Counted from the stretch's first letter, positions 41,841 through 52,021 are shown. The stretch: DNA of 64,000 nucleotides from Buttiauxella brennerae ATCC 51605 (GCF_001654925.1 NZ_LXER01000011.1:186001-250000), one strand, 5' to 3'. Notes: a model not told the origin generated them from the letters alone. Numbers and translations: made by a program.

Positions 41841-42518
41841 ATGCATTTTCTCAATGTGTTCTTCTACGACATTTATCCGTATCTGTGCGGCACGGTATTC
41901 CTGCTGGGCAGTTGGTTGCGTTATGACTACGGCCAGTACACCTGGAAAGCGGGTTCCAGCCAGATGTTGGATCGCAAAGGCATGAATCTGGCTTCAAACC
42001 TGTTCCATATTGGGATTTTGGGGATTTTCGCCGGGCACTTCCTTGGCATGCTGACGCCGCACTGGATGTATGAGTCATTCCTGCCAATCGATGTGAAGCA
42101 GAAAATGGCGATGTTTGCCGGTGGCGCGAGCGGTGTGATGACGCTGGTGGGTGGCTTCTTGTTGCTCAAGCGCCGTCTGTTTAATCCACGTATCCGTGCG
42201 ACATCGAGCGTGGCGGATATTCTGATTCTTAGCCTGTTGGTGATTCAGTGCCTGCTCGGTCTGTTGAGCATTCCATTCTCAGCGCAGCATATGGATGGCA
42301 GCGAGATGATGAAGTTAGTGGGCTGGGCGCAGGCGGTGGTGACATTCCACGGTGGTGCATCTGAGCACCTGGATGGTGTGGCGTTTATCTTCCGTGTGCA
42401 TTTGGTGTTGGGGATGACGTTGTTCTTATTGTTCCCATTCACCCGTCTGGTGCACGCGTGGAGTGCACCGGTTGAGTATTTGACGCGTAAGTATCAGGTT
42501 GTTCGCGCACGTCGCTAA
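41841..42518 (+). CDS. narI: Respiratory nitrate reductase A, gamma subunit (cytochrome b)
   Basis: 225 residues, five spans, the E. coli length. Oxidises quinol at the periplasmic side and holds two b hemes. H56 and H66 ([15 protein letters not shown]) are present, and the second ligand pair lies in the [12 protein letters not shown] and FTRLVHAWS spans. GGAG precedes the ATG. Its stop abuts the stop of the convergent eamA-type gene with no space between. Confidence 0.98.
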   Translation: MHFLNVFFYDIYPYLCGTVFLLGSWLRYDYGQYTWKAGSSQMLDRKGMNLASNLFHIGILGIFAGHFLGMLTPHWMYESFLPIDVKQKMAMFAGGASGVMTLVGGFLLLKRRLFNPRIRATSSVADILILSLLVIQCLLGLLSIPFSAQHMDGSEMMKLVGWAQAVVTFHGGASEHLDGVAFIFRVHLVLGMTLFLLFPFTRLVHAWSAPVEYLTRKYQVVRARR

Positions 42519-43418
42519 TTATCGCGTTTTTTGTTCCAGGCCCTGCGAGAGCGGGGCCTTTTCTTTTATGCCCCAGCCGAGATTATTTCCTGCCGCAGCC
42601 AGCAAAATCATTGCACCCCCGATAAGTTGCACAACGCTCAACGTATGACCAAACATCAGGCTATCTACTGTGACCGCCACTAAAGGATAAATAAAAGAGA
42701 GTGAGCCGATTATCGGCGTTGGTAGTTTCTGAATCGCGCTATAAAGCAACTGGTACATCACTCCAGTGTGAACGATTCCGAGCGTCAATAAAATTCCCCA
42801 TGGGAAATTATCCGAGAGAGTGACGAAACGGGCCAGCGGCAACAATATAACCACACCAACCAGCACCTGGATAAAGGCAATATGTTGCGGTGGAAGAGGG
42901 CGTAATTTGCGGGTGATGATTGCCGTCAACGCGTAGAAGAAAGCGGCACCAAGCGCCATGGCAATACCTGTTATCAAGTTAGCGTTATGCGCCTTAATAA
43001 GCTCACTAGAAAGTAGAATCGCCACGCCGCTAAACGCCAGCAGCAGCCAACCCCACTTTATCAGTGTCACCCGCTCACCCATTAAAATGCTTATCAGAAC
43101 CAGCATGAACGGCTGGGTATTGTAGACCACGGTCGACATGCCGATGGAAATCTGGTCGTAGGCGGCGAACAGCAGTAACCAGTTGATGACCAAAGCTACC
43201 CCGCCGATTACGGACAGCAATAACGTGCGACGTGTAAAGTGGCTGAAAGGCTGTTTGCTCACCAGGATAAAAAATCCAAGCGCTGCAGCGCCGATCGCAC
43301 AACGCCAGAATACGACGTCAATAACGGGTAAACCTGACAACAATACAAATGCGCCAATGGAGCCTGAAATAAGCATTGCCAGGCACATTTGCCAGACACC
43401 CGTTTTAAATTCACTCAT
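42519..43418 (-). CDS. EamA/DMT-superfamily transporter
   Basis: 299 residues with about ten hydrophobic spans in two EamA repeats (FWRCAIGAAALGFFIL ... GERVTLIKWGWLLLAFSGVAILL; second half around GITMALGAAFFYALTAIITRKL-like and FIYPLVAVTVDSLMFGHTLS). DMT exporters of this type export amino acids or other metabolites; the substrate is not known. It is divergent from an Lrp-type regulator gene 108 bp away, a common regulator-exporter layout. No homologue sits at this place in E. coli. Confidence 0.9.
   Translation of the reverse strand: MSEFKTGVWQMCLAMLISGSIGAFVLLSGLPVIDVVFWRCAIGAAALGFFILVSKQPFSHFTRRTLLLSVIGGVALVINWLLLFAAYDQISIGMSTVVYNTQPFMLVLISILMGERVTLIKWGWLLLAFSGVAILLSSELIKAHNANLITGIAMALGAAFFYALTAIITRKLRPLPPQHIAFIQVLVGVVILLPLARFVTLSDNFPWGILLTLGIVHTGVMYQLLYSAIQKLPTPIIGSLSFIYPLVAVTVDSLMFGHTLSVVQLIGGAMILLAAAGNNLGWGIKEKAPLSQGLEQKTR
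42538..42568 (+). terminator. Terminator of narGHJI inside the 3' end of the eamA-type gene
   Basis: AGGCCCTGC (42538-42546), GAGA loop, GCGGGGCCT (42551-42559; one G-U pair), then TTTTCTTTTA. It encodes the last residues of the opposite-strand transporter while ending the nar transcript. Confidence 0.75.
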
Positions 43419-43526
43419 AGAAACCTCCCGAATCAGATGTCTCTATTGTGAAAAAATCGACGTGTGCTTTACAGAGTTGTTGTAAGGTAAAAAGAGATAA
43501 TTTCTTTTTTTATGAAGGTAAATTAG

Positions 43527-43970
43527 ATGGAATTCCTTATTGATGATATCGACCGGGCGATTGTGACCTGCCTGGCACAGGATGCCAGATTGTCGCTTAA
43601 AGTACTGAGTGCGCGAGTGGGGCTAACATCGCCGAGTACGGCAGAGCGACTGAAGCGTTTAGAAGAGCGAGGGATTATTCAGGGCTATAGCGCGCGAGTG
43701 AATCTGGCGGCACTGGGGTATACATTGCAGGCTCTGGTCAGGGTGAAACCGCTGCCAGGAATGTTGCAGAAGGTGGAAAAATATCTGCAAGCCATGCCGC
43801 AATGCATTGAGTGTGACAAAGTGACTGGAGAAGACTGTTTTGTGGTGAGACTGGTAGTAAAAGATATTGCGCAGTTGGACACGCTGCTCGATGGGCTTGC
43901 CGAACAGGCTCAGTCTAATACGGCGATTGTGAAAAGTTCGCCAGTTACGCGGCGATTGCCTGCGATGTAA
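43527..43970 (+). CDS. Lrp/AsnC-family transcriptional regulator
   Basis: 147 residues. N-terminal helix-turn-helix (DDIDRAIVTCLAQDARLSLKVLSARVGLTSPSTAERLKRLEERGIIQGYSARVN) and a C-terminal RAM ligand domain (ALVRVKPLPGMLQKVEKYL ... CDKVTGEDCFVVRLVV). Its likely job is control of the divergent EamA exporter in response to an amino acid; this is inferred only from the arrangement. AAGG precedes the ATG in an AT-rich 108-bp shared control region. Confidence 0.92.
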   Translation: MEFLIDDIDRAIVTCLAQDARLSLKVLSARVGLTSPSTAERLKRLEERGIIQGYSARVNLAALGYTLQALVRVKPLPGMLQKVEKYLQAMPQCIECDKVTGEDCFVVRLVVKDIAQLDTLLDGLAEQAQSNTAIVKSSPVTRRLPAM

Positions 43971-43998
43971 TGACAGCTATTACCTGCCTACACTTCTG

Positions 43999-44409
43999 CC
44001 CCAACGGGAATATGAAAGTTTGTGCGATTTGGATTTTATTGGGAGATATTGCTAGAAGATGGTGGCGGGGGAAGGATTACTCGACGCTTTGCGCCTCGCC
44101 CTTCGGGTCGTTGCCTACGGCAACGCTTTCTCGCTAACGCTCGAATCGAACCTTAGTCGAAGCTTCTCATCCTTCCCCAACGAGAATATGAAAGTTTGTG
44201 CGATTTGGATTTGTTTGGGAAGGTATTAAAGAGATGGTGGCGGGGGAAGGATTACTAGACGCTTTGCGTCTTGCCCTTCGGGTCGTTGCCTGCGGCAACG
44301 CTTTCTCGCTAACGCTCGAATCGAACCTTAGTCGAAGCTTCTCATCCTTCCCCAACGGGAATATGAAAGATTGTGCGATTTGGATTTGTTTGGAGGTATT
44401 ACTAGAGAA
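43999..44409 (-). repeat. rtT-type tandem repeats downstream of tRNA-Tyr
   Basis: Two full copies (44235-44409 and 44060-44234) and one partial copy (about 43999-44059) with a 175-bp period, read on the minus strand after the second tRNA. Each full copy ends at its plus-left side with the 19-nt tRNA-Tyr 3' sequence (TGGTGGCGGGGGAAGGATT at 44235-44253 and 44060-44078). Inside each copy are a GCGTTGCC hairpin and a CGAAGGGC motif. E. coli tyrT has about 178-bp repeats of this kind that yield rtT RNA and a small basic protein (Tpr). Confidence 0.85.
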
Positions 44410-44494
<85 letters not shown>

Positions 44495-44576
44495 AGGGGT
44501 ATAGGTACTACTGAATTTTGATAAGTGCTCATATTGATGAGAGCTTATCGTCTTAACCACAGCCAGTGGTCAAGAA

Positions 44577-44661
<85 letters not shown>

Positions 44662-44719
44662 AGGGGTATTACATTTTGTTGGCTTTCTTACTCGCCTCCT
44701 TCGTCTGGAAGCGGGGCGC

Positions 44720-44747
44720 ATCATATCAAATGAAGCGCCGCTGTAAA
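44720..44747 (-). promoter_or_regulatory. tyrT promoter (stable-RNA type)
   Basis: On the minus strand, TTTACA (44742-44747) and TATGAT (44720-44725) with 16-bp spacing, followed by a GCGCCCC discriminator at the start (near 44713). This is the same as the E. coli tyrT promoter core, known for stringent and Fis control. Confidence 0.88.
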
Positions 44748-44825
44748 GCATTCACTGTAAGAAAATGAATCGTTTGCCGTTTTTTTACACGTAACGTCGC
44801 AAACCTAAGCAATTATATGATTGAT

Positions 44826-45668
44826 CTACAGAATAATCGTGCGATTACCGTATACAAACACGCGCTGAGCCAGTACCTGGTACAACGCACGGCTGAGAAC
44901 ATTTTTCTCTACATCACGCCCGGCACGCATCATATCTTCTGCAGTGTAAGTGTGATCGACGTGAATCACGTCCTGCATGATGATTGGGCCTTCATCCAGG
45001 TTGTCATTGACGTAGTGCGCGGTTGCGCCAATGATTTTCACACCGCGCTCATACGCCTGGTGATAAGGGCGTGCGCCAATAAAAGCAGGCAGGAACGAAT
45101 GGTGGATATTAATAATCTGATTCGGGAAGCGTGAAACGAACTCAGGCGTTAATACGCGCATGTATTTCGCCAGTACCACGTAATCAGGCTGGTGCGCTTC
45201 AATCGCATCTGCCATCTGTTTATCGTGATCTTCACGGGTCAGCCCTTCATGGCTCACCAGTTCGAACGGAATATCAAAACGTTCGACCAGCGTACGTAAA
45301 GTCTCGTGGTTGCCAATTACTGCGGCGATTTCGACATCCAGCCCGCCGTAGTTAGCTTTCATTAACAGGTCACCTAAGCAGTGCGCTTCTTTGGTCACCA
45401 GAATCACCACGCGGCGACGGCCCGCAGGAATCAGTTCACGTACTGAACCTTCAGGCAGTGCGCTATCTAAATCGGCCAACAGTGTGTTGTCGTTAAAAAT
45501 ACCTTCGAGTTCGGTACGCATAAAGAAGCGCCCGGTGCGGTGGTCGACAAACTCATTGTTCTGAACAATGTTCAGTTCGTGCTTGTAACAAATGTTGGTG
45601 ATTTTAGCGATAAGCCCTTTTGCGTCAGGGCAGATGGTGCGTAGTACTTTTCGTTGTAATGCTTGCAT
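44826..45668 (-). CDS. purU: Formyltetrahydrofolate deformylase
   Basis: 280 residues, as in E. coli. Hydrolyses 10-formyl-THF to formate and THF, supplying formate to PurT and balancing the one-carbon pool. An N-terminal ACT domain (about 5-80) is followed by a formyltransferase domain with the catalytic Asn-His-Asp set in NIHHSFLPAFIGARPYHQA and HYVNDNLDEGPII. Single gene on the same strand as the tRNAs, upstream of them. Confidence 0.97.
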   Translation of the reverse strand: MQALQRKVLRTICPDAKGLIAKITNICYKHELNIVQNNEFVDHRTGRFFMRTELEGIFNDNTLLADLDSALPEGSVRELIPAGRRRVVILVTKEAHCLGDLLMKANYGGLDVEIAAVIGNHETLRTLVERFDIPFELVSHEGLTREDHDKQMADAIEAHQPDYVVLAKYMRVLTPEFVSRFPNQIINIHHSFLPAFIGARPYHQAYERGVKIIGATAHYVNDNLDEGPIIMQDVIHVDHTYTAEDMMRAGRDVEKNVLSRALYQVLAQRVFVYGNRTIIL

Positions 45669-45726
45669 TGCAGGCTAAGTCCTGTTGTACGTGTGTTTGC
45701 TAATTGATTTGTGCCATGACGAGTCA

Positions 45727-46182
45727 TTACCCACAACACTTTTTATATTTTTTTCCAGAACCGCAAGGGCAGGGGTCATTTCGACCAAACTGCGGGCGGG
45801 TTCCATCCACATAGTACCACCGGCCGTTTTCCTTTAAGAAACGAGAACGCTCGATAATCGCACTTTCTTTGCCTTGTTCTTCAAAGCGCGCGACAAAACT
45901 AACGTAACCTTCGTTTTCATTCTCACCTGCGGCGGCTTCATAAACTGTCAGGCCCAACCAGTGAGTATTCCCAAAACTTCCCAAAAGATCTGTTGTCAGA
46001 GCAGGACTGCGTGTTTGCGGGTACCAGGTGGAAACAAGATAGTCTGCATCCTGCATCACATAAGCGCTATAACGTGAACGCATGAGTTGCGATGGGGTTG
46101 GCGCAAGCTGGTCCGCGCGTAGGTAAGGCTGGCAACATAAGCTATACTCCTGACCGCTACCACAAGGGCAAAGTTGCGACAC
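45727..46182 (-). CDS. ychJ: YchJ family SEC-C motif protein
   Basis: 151 residues. SEC-C zinc motifs at both ends ([14 protein letters not shown] and [15 protein letters not shown]), with a central NTF2-like YchJ domain ([21 protein letters not shown]). Function unknown; the E. coli protein has similar length. Divergent from rssA across 175 bp. Confidence 0.95.
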   Translation of the reverse strand: MSQLCPCGSGQEYSLCCQPYLRADQLAPTPSQLMRSRYSAYVMQDADYLVSTWYPQTRSPALTTDLLGSFGNTHWLGLTVYEAAAGENENEGYVSFVARFEEQGKESAIIERSRFLKENGRWYYVDGTRPQFGRNDPCPCGSGKKYKKCCG

Positions 46183-46270
46183 AGCATCTCCTTGGTTACA
46201 AAAAAATAGTCGGCGTAAATACGCAGGGTAGTTATGTTAACTGAGCTGTGGCGAGTTCGCCACGAGGTGA

Positions 46271-46331
46271 TATATCCATTGGCATTTGAGTTGCAATCAA
46301 CACCCCCGCAGCTTGAAGAATGATGGGTATA
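46271..46331. repeat. ERIC-like short palindromic element upstream of rssA
   Basis: The right end (CCGCAGCTTGAAGAATGATGGGTATA, shown in part) matches an ERIC terminus, and the left end TATATCCATTGGCATTTGAG is an imperfect complement of it. At 61 bp it would be an internally deleted ERIC. The match is imperfect. Confidence 0.4.
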
Positions 46332-46357
46332 AACCGGGGAAGAAAGACCGAGGCGAA

Positions 46358-47266
46358 ATGAGACAGGTAAAGATCGGCCTTGCATTAGGGTCGGGAGCAG
46401 CAAAAGGATGGGCGCATATTGGTGTCATTAATGCGTTAAAGCGGGCTGGCATTCAGGTTGATATCGTAGCAGGTTGCTCGGTGGGCGCGCTGGTGGGTGC
46501 GGCATATGCCAGTAATCGTTTACCTATGATGGAGCGCTGGGTGCGTTCGTTCGGCTATTGGGATGTCCTGCGACTGATGGATCTCTCCTGGCGACGTGGC
46601 GGTTTGCTGCGTGGTGAAAGAGTTTTCAATAACGTTCGTAAAATCATTACGGAAGAGAAAATTGAAGACTGCGCGCTGCGTTTTGGCTCTGTTGCCACCA
46701 ACTTAAGTACCGGGCGCGAGCTGTGGTTCACTGATGGCGATCTTCACCAGGCGGTACGCGCTTCTTGCAGCATGCCTGGCCTGCTTTCGCCCGTTGGGTA
46801 TAACGGCTACTGGCTGGTCGATGGCGCAGTGGTTAACCCGGTGCCCGTTTCGCTGACCCGTGCGTTGGGTGCCGATATCGTTATTGCCGTCGATCTTCAG
46901 CATGATGCTCATCTGATGCAGCAAGATTTACTTTCCGTCAATATGACAACTCCACTGGCGGAAAACCAGGTACAGCCCGATTCCTGGCGCGGGCGTTTAC
47001 GTGAACAGCTTGGCAAAATAACAACACGACGCGCCAATACGACGCCCACGGCCATGGAAATCATGACCACGTCCATTCAGGTGCTGGAAAACCGCTTAAA
47101 ACGCAACCGCATGGCGGGTGACCCGCCGGACATTTTGTTGCAACCTTTTTGCCCTCAGATTTCAACGCTTGATTTCCATCGTGCTGCTGAAGCGATAAGT
47201 GCGGGTAGTTTAGCTGTCGAGAAAAAGATGGATGAGCTGCTGCCATTGGTTCGTACCCATGAATGA
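46358..47266 (+). CDS. rssA: Patatin-like phospholipase-family protein RssA
   Basis: 302 residues from the ATG at 46358; E. coli RssA has 301. Patatin fold with oxyanion loop GSGAAKG (11-17), nucleophile S41 in GCSVG and the Asp in the DGA of WLVDGAVVNP. Its substrate and role are unknown; it is the upstream partner of rssB. Upstream in-frame codons back to 46286 run through the ERIC-like element and are rejected; GAGG lies just before the chosen start. Confidence 0.94.
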   Translation: MRQVKIGLALGSGAAKGWAHIGVINALKRAGIQVDIVAGCSVGALVGAAYASNRLPMMERWVRSFGYWDVLRLMDLSWRRGGLLRGERVFNNVRKIITEEKIEDCALRFGSVATNLSTGRELWFTDGDLHQAVRASCSMPGLLSPVGYNGYWLVDGAVVNPVPVSLTRALGADIVIAVDLQHDAHLMQQDLLSVNMTTPLAENQVQPDSWRGRLREQLGKITTRRANTTPTAMEIMTTSIQVLENRLKRNRMAGDPPDILLQPFCPQISTLDFHRAAEAISAGSLAVEKKMDELLPLVRTHE

Positions 47267-47359
47267 GTACGGTGAAAACGCGCATCTTCAGGTAATTCTG
47301 ACAGGCGGCAATTGTCATACCATGCCACTATTGATCTATCGCCAGTCAGGGGATCGAAA

Positions 47360-48373
47360 ATGACACAGCCACTCGTTGGAAAACTAATTCTCATTGTTGA
47401 AGACGAGCCCGTTTTCCGCGCTTTACTGGAGAATTATCTCACTTCTTTAGGGGCAGCAACGGCTGTTGCCACCGATGGTATTGATGCGCTGGAAAAAATG
47501 TCCAGTATTTCCCCCGACCTGCTGATTTGTGATCTGGCGATGCCGCGCATGAATGGACTGAAGCTGGTTGAGCATCTGCGTAATGAAGGTGTTGAAACGC
47601 CAATACTGGTGATTTCCGCCACCGAGAACATGTCTGATATTGCTAAGGCGCTGCGCTTTGGTGTTCAGGATGTGTTGCTCAAGCCAATTAAAGATCTTAA
47701 CCGTCTGCGTGAAACGGTGTTCGCCTGCCTCTATCCCAATATGTTTAATTCTCGGGTCGAGGAAGAAGAACGGTTGTTTCAGGACTGGGATGCGCTGGTG
47801 AGCGACCCGCAGGCAGCTTCTAAATTACTGCAAGAGTTACAGCCGCCGGTGCAGCAAGTGATGTCGCACTGCCGCGTGAATTACCGCCAATTGATTACGC
47901 TAAATCAGCCAGGGCTGGTTCTGGATATTGCACCGTTATCAGAAAATGACCTGGCATTTTATTGCCTTGATGTGACAAGAGCCGGCGATAACGGTGTGTT
48001 GGCAGCGTTGTTATTACGTGCGCTATTTAATGGGCTATTGCAGGAACAACTTTCTAAACAGAACCAACGTTTACCTGAACTGGGTAATTTACTGAAACAA
48101 GTGAATCAGTTATTACGCCAGGCCAATCTCACGGGGCAGTTTCCGTTAATGGTCGGCTATTATCATAGCGAGTTAAAAAACCTGATTCTGGTATCGGCTG
48201 GGCTAAATGCCACCTTAAATACCGGTGAGCATCAAATTCAGGTCAGCAATGGTGTGCCATTAGGGACGCTGGGCAATACTTATCTCAACCAAATCAGCCA
48301 GCGTTGTGAGTCCTGGCAGTGTCAGGTATGGGGTACGGGTGGGAGATTACGCCTGATGTTGTCTGCGGAGTGA
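47360..48373 (+). CDS. rssB: Response regulator RssB, adaptor for RpoS proteolysis
   Basis: 337 residues from the ATG at 47360, as in E. coli. Receiver domain with acceptor D58 (LICDLAMPRMNGL), a linker helix, and a PP2C-like C-terminal domain without phosphatase residues. It delivers RpoS to ClpXP in growing cells. GGGGAT precedes the ATG; an open frame from 47312 lacks a ribosome site. Second gene after rssA with a 93-bp gap. Confidence 0.97.
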   Translation: MTQPLVGKLILIVEDEPVFRALLENYLTSLGAATAVATDGIDALEKMSSISPDLLICDLAMPRMNGLKLVEHLRNEGVETPILVISATENMSDIAKALRFGVQDVLLKPIKDLNRLRETVFACLYPNMFNSRVEEEERLFQDWDALVSDPQAASKLLQELQPPVQQVMSHCRVNYRQLITLNQPGLVLDIAPLSENDLAFYCLDVTRAGDNGVLAALLLRALFNGLLQEQLSKQNQRLPELGNLLKQVNQLLRQANLTGQFPLMVGYYHSELKNLILVSAGLNATLNTGEHQIQVSNGVPLGTLGNTYLNQISQRCESWQCQVWGTGGRLRLMLSAE

Positions 48374-48573
48374 GCATTTGAATGGTTGAAATCATTTAGG
48401 TTTTCTCCCCTATCATTGCTGGTGGTAATATCGTATTCAACTCATTCGTATTTATCTTAAATTACCAACGTAACGGGTAAACAGCCGTAGATCTCACTTT
48501 TAAGCTGATATACTCGAGACGTTTTTTTAATTGACTTGCAAGTGAAAACTTGAACAGTCCAGGAGATTTTTCA

Positions 48574-49482
48574 ATGGCTGCCATTAATTCTAAAGTAAGA
48601 AAAGCAGTAATCCCGGTCGCGGGATTAGGCACGCGTATGTTACCGGCGACCAAGGCAATTCCAAAAGAGATGTTGCCTCTGGTTGATAAACCATTAATTC
48701 AGTATGTGGTAAATGAATGTATCGCTGCAGGCATCACTGAAATTGTGTTGGTGACGCACTCTTCGAAAAACTCCATCGAAAACCATTTCGATACCAGTTT
48801 TGAACTGGAAGCCATGCTGGAAAAACGCGTTAAGCGCCAGTTGCTGGAAGAAGTACAGGCTATTTGCCCTCCGCACGTGACCATTATGCAGGTGCGTCAG
48901 GGTCTGGCGAAAGGTTTAGGTCACGCTGTATTGTGCGCGCACCCGGTAGTGGGTGATGAGCCTGTTGCCGTTATCCTGCCAGATGTCATCCTCGATGAGT
49001 TCGAGTCCGATCTTTCCCAGGATAACCTGGCAGAAATGATCAAACGTTTTGACGCTACGGGCAACAGCCAGATTATGGTTGAACCGGTAGAAGATGTTAC
49101 CGCTTACGGTGTTGTTGACTGTAAAGGTGTTGAGTTAAACGAAGGCGATAGCGTGCCAATGGTGGGTATCGTTGAGAAACCTAAAGCTAACGTTGCGCCA
49201 TCCAATCTTGCGGTTGTTGGCCGTTATGTGCTGACTGCGGATATCTGGCCTCTGTTGTCAAAAACACCTCCAGGTGCAGGCGATGAAATTCAGCTGACTG
49301 ACTCCATTGCTATGCTGATGGAAAAACAGACGGTAGAAGCCTATCACATGAGAGGCGTAAGCCATGACTGTGGTAACAAACTTGGCTATATGCAGGCGTT
49401 TGTGGAATACGGTATTCGTCACAACACTCTGGGTGCAGATTTTAAAGCCTGGCTAGAAGAGACGGTTGGCGCGAAAAAGTAA
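48574..49482 (+). CDS. galU: UTP-glucose-1-phosphate uridylyltransferase
   Basis: 302 residues from the ATG at 48574, preceded by AGGAG; E. coli GalU is the same length. It makes UDP-glucose from UTP and glucose 1-phosphate. The nucleotide-binding N-terminus is [20 protein letters not shown], and the [20 protein letters not shown] stretch is conserved. Followed after 24 bp by ugd, which uses its product, so the two are probably one transcript. Confidence 0.97.
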   Translation: MAAINSKVRKAVIPVAGLGTRMLPATKAIPKEMLPLVDKPLIQYVVNECIAAGITEIVLVTHSSKNSIENHFDTSFELEAMLEKRVKRQLLEEVQAICPPHVTIMQVRQGLAKGLGHAVLCAHPVVGDEPVAVILPDVILDEFESDLSQDNLAEMIKRFDATGNSQIMVEPVEDVTAYGVVDCKGVELNEGDSVPMVGIVEKPKANVAPSNLAVVGRYVLTADIWPLLSKTPPGAGDEIQLTDSIAMLMEKQTVEAYHMRGVSHDCGNKLGYMQAFVEYGIRHNTLGADFKAWLEETVGAKK

Positions 49483-49506
49483 TTCATTTCAACGCAGGAT
49501 AGAAAG

Positions 49507-50847
49507 ATGAAAGTTACTGTATTTGGTATCGGCTATGTTGGTCTTGTGCAGGCAGCAGTGCTTGCGGAAGTCGGTCACGATGTGATGTGCATAGATGTCG
49601 ATGCGAAGAAAGTCGAAAATCTTAAAAACGGCGTGATCCCGATTTTTGAACCTGGCTTAACGCCACTGGTTAAGAAAAACTATGAAGAAGGCCGTTTGCA
49701 GTTCAGCACCGATGCTGAAATGGGCGTTCATCATGGTGAAATGCAATTTATTGCCGTTGGTACGCCACCTGATGAAGACGGCTCTGCTGACCTGAAATAT
49801 GTCACCGCTGTTGCGCGTACTATCGCTCAGCACATGACATCCCACAAAGTTGTGCTCGATAAATCCACCGTTCCAGTCGGAACTGCGGATAGAGTGCGCA
49901 GCGTAATGGAAGAAACGCTGAAAGCCCGTGGTGTAGACATTCCATTTGATGTGGTTTCTAACCCTGAATTCCTGAAAGAAGGTGCGGCAGTTTCTGACTG
50001 TATGCGCCCTGAGCGTATCGTTATCGGTACTGATAACGATGACGTGGTTGATTTGCTACGTGAACTGTACGAACCGTTCAACCGCAACCACGACCGTATG
50101 ATCCTGATGGATATCCGTAGTGCTGAGCTGACCAAATACGCGGCGAACTGCATGCTGGCGACCAAAATCAGCTTTATGAACGAGATCTCAAACCTGGCAG
50201 AACGCCTGGGGGCAGATATCGAGAAAGTACGTATGGGTATTGGTTCAGACTCACGCATCGGCTACAGCTTTATTTACCCAGGCTGCGGTTATGGTGGCTC
50301 TTGCTTCCCTAAAGATGTGCAGGCTTTGATTCGTACCGCCCAGCAGATTGGCTACACACCACGTATTCTGCAAGCGGTGGAAGAGGTCAACCACGACCAG
50401 AAGTTAAAACTCCCTGAGTTTATTACTCGTCACTTTGGTGAAGACCTGAAAGGTAAAACCTTCGCGCTGTGGGGGCTTTCTTTCAAACCAAATACCGACG
50501 ATATGCGTGAAGCCTCAAGCCGCGTCCTGATGGAAGCGCTGTGGGAACGCGGTGCTCAGGTGCAGGCGTATGACCCGGAAGCAATGGACGAAACCCAGCG
50601 CATTTACGGACATCGTTCAGATCTGAAATTGATGGGTACCAAAGAAGCTGCATTACAGGACGCGGATGCTCTGGTTATTTGTACCGAGTGGCAAAGTTTC
50701 CGTGCGCCTGATTTTGATGCAATTAAGAAAGCATTGAAACAACCAGTTATCTTTGACGGTCGTAACCTGTATGATCCTGAAAGACTCAGCAAACGCGGCT
50801 TTGTTTATTATGCAATTGGCCGCGGAGCGTCCATCAATATTGCGTAA
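49507..50847 (+). CDS. ugd: UDP-glucose 6-dehydrogenase
   Basis: 446 residues, longer than E. coli K-12 Ugd (about 388) and closer to the TuaD-like form. Oxidises UDP-glucose to UDP-glucuronate with two NAD+. NAD motif [18 protein letters not shown]; catalytic C266 in [14 protein letters not shown]-terminal UDP-binding domain ([17 protein letters not shown]). UDP-glucuronate feeds capsule, colanic acid or, after 4-amino-arabinose synthesis, lipid A changes. E. coli keeps ugd near the his locus; here it adjoins galU. An ERIC element starts right at its stop. Confidence 0.97.
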   Translation: MKVTVFGIGYVGLVQAAVLAEVGHDVMCIDVDAKKVENLKNGVIPIFEPGLTPLVKKNYEEGRLQFSTDAEMGVHHGEMQFIAVGTPPDEDGSADLKYVTAVARTIAQHMTSHKVVLDKSTVPVGTADRVRSVMEETLKARGVDIPFDVVSNPEFLKEGAAVSDCMRPERIVIGTDNDDVVDLLRELYEPFNRNHDRMILMDIRSAELTKYAANCMLATKISFMNEISNLAERLGADIEKVRMGIGSDSRIGYSFIYPGCGYGGSCFPKDVQALIRTAQQIGYTPRILQAVEEVNHDQKLKLPEFITRHFGEDLKGKTFALWGLSFKPNTDDMREASSRVLMEALWERGAQVQAYDPEAMDETQRIYGHRSDLKLMGTKEAALQDADALVICTEWQSFRAPDFDAIKKALKQPVIFDGRNLYDPERLSKRGFVYYAIGRGASINIA

Positions 50848-50972
50848 TGTACCCTGAGTAATTCGAACTGCATCGCGGCGGCAAGTGCACTTATCCGAAG
50901 ATCTTACATCAGTAAGTGATTTAGGTAAGTTCACACAGCCAAAACGATGCAGTTTTGAGTATCACGGGTATA
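50848..50972. repeat. ERIC (IRU) element between ugd and uge
   Basis: 125 bp that follow the ERIC consensus along the whole length: left end TGTACCCTGAGTAATTCGAA, core CTTACATCAGTAAGTGA, right end ending TATCACGGGTATA. It begins at the base after the ugd stop and ends 12 bp before the uge ATG, so it would be transcribed as a large hairpin inside the galU-ugd-uge message and includes part of the uge upstream region. Confidence 0.9.
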
Positions 50973-50984
50973 AATGAGGGTTAT

Positions 50985-51995
50985 ATGAAATATTTGGTTA
51001 CCGGCGGTGCAGGTTTTATTGGATTTCATGTCAGCGAACGTCTGTTGGCGGCCGGTCACCAGGTTATCGGTATCGATAATCTGAACGACTATTATGATGT
51101 CAATCTCAAGCAAGCTCGCCTTGATCTTCTCGCGCCTCATTCTTCATTCCGTTTCGACAAAATTGACCTCGCCGATCGTAATGCCATGGCAGAATTATTT
51201 GCCACAGAGAAATTTGATCGTGTGATTCATCTTGCAGCACAGGCTGGTGTACGTTATTCAATCGATAATCCACATGCTTATGCGGACTCAAACCTGGTTG
51301 GGCATTTAAATGTTCTTGAAGGTTGCCGTCATAATAAGGTGGGGCATCTGTTATATGCGTCATCCAGCTCAGTATATGGTCTTAACCGCAAACTCCCATT
51401 TTCTACGGATGATAGCGTCGACCACCCGATTTCTTTATATGCGGCAACCAAAAAAGCTAACGAGTTGATGTCACATACATACTCGCACTTATATGGCTTA
51501 CCGACGACGGGTCTGCGCTTTTTCACCGTTTATGGTCCTTGGGGCCGCCCGGATATGGCGCTATTTAAATTTACGCGTGCAATTGTTGAAGGGAAGAGCA
51601 TTGATGTTTACAACCACGGACAAATGCGCCGTGATTTTACTTATATCGATGATATTGCCGAAGCCATTGTCCGCTTACAGGATGTCATTCCACAGGCCGA
51701 TTCCGAGTGGACAGTAGAACAAGGTTCACCTGCGACAAGTTCTGCGCCATATCGAGTTTATAACATTGGCAATAGTAACCCTGTAACGCTGATGGATTAT
51801 ATTACTGCGTTGGAAAGCTCTTTGGGTAAAGTCGCTCAGAAGAATATGCTACCTATGCAGCCAGGCGATGTTCTGGAGACCAGTGCGGATACTGAAGCGT
51901 TATTTGATGTGATAGGCTTCAGACCACAGACTACGGTACAGGATGGCGTACAGCGCTTTGTAGACTGGTATAAGGCATTTTATAAAGTTAGCTGA
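50985..51995 (+). CDS. uge: UDP-glucuronate 4-epimerase (NAD-dependent epimerase)
   Basis: 336 residues from the ATG at 50985 with GAGGG upstream. Extended SDR epimerase with TGGAGFIGFHVSERLL and the catalytic Y152-x3-K156 (LYAATKKANE). Length and the pairing with ugd point to interconversion of UDP-glucuronate and UDP-galacturonate, as by Klebsiella Uge, for capsule or LPS core. The gene looks more AT-rich than galU and ugd. Substrate assignment comes from family and context, not proven. Confidence 0.85.
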   Translation: MKYLVTGGAGFIGFHVSERLLAAGHQVIGIDNLNDYYDVNLKQARLDLLAPHSSFRFDKIDLADRNAMAELFATEKFDRVIHLAAQAGVRYSIDNPHAYADSNLVGHLNVLEGCRHNKVGHLLYASSSSVYGLNRKLPFSTDDSVDHPISLYAATKKANELMSHTYSHLYGLPTTGLRFFTVYGPWGRPDMALFKFTRAIVEGKSIDVYNHGQMRRDFTYIDDIAEAIVRLQDVIPQADSEWTVEQGSPATSSAPYRVYNIGNSNPVTLMDYITALESSLGKVAQKNMLPMQPGDVLETSADTEALFDVIGFRPQTTVQDGVQRFVDWYKAFYKVS

Positions 51996-52021
51996 TATTA
52001 AAAATAGCGGGCAGTAAAATG

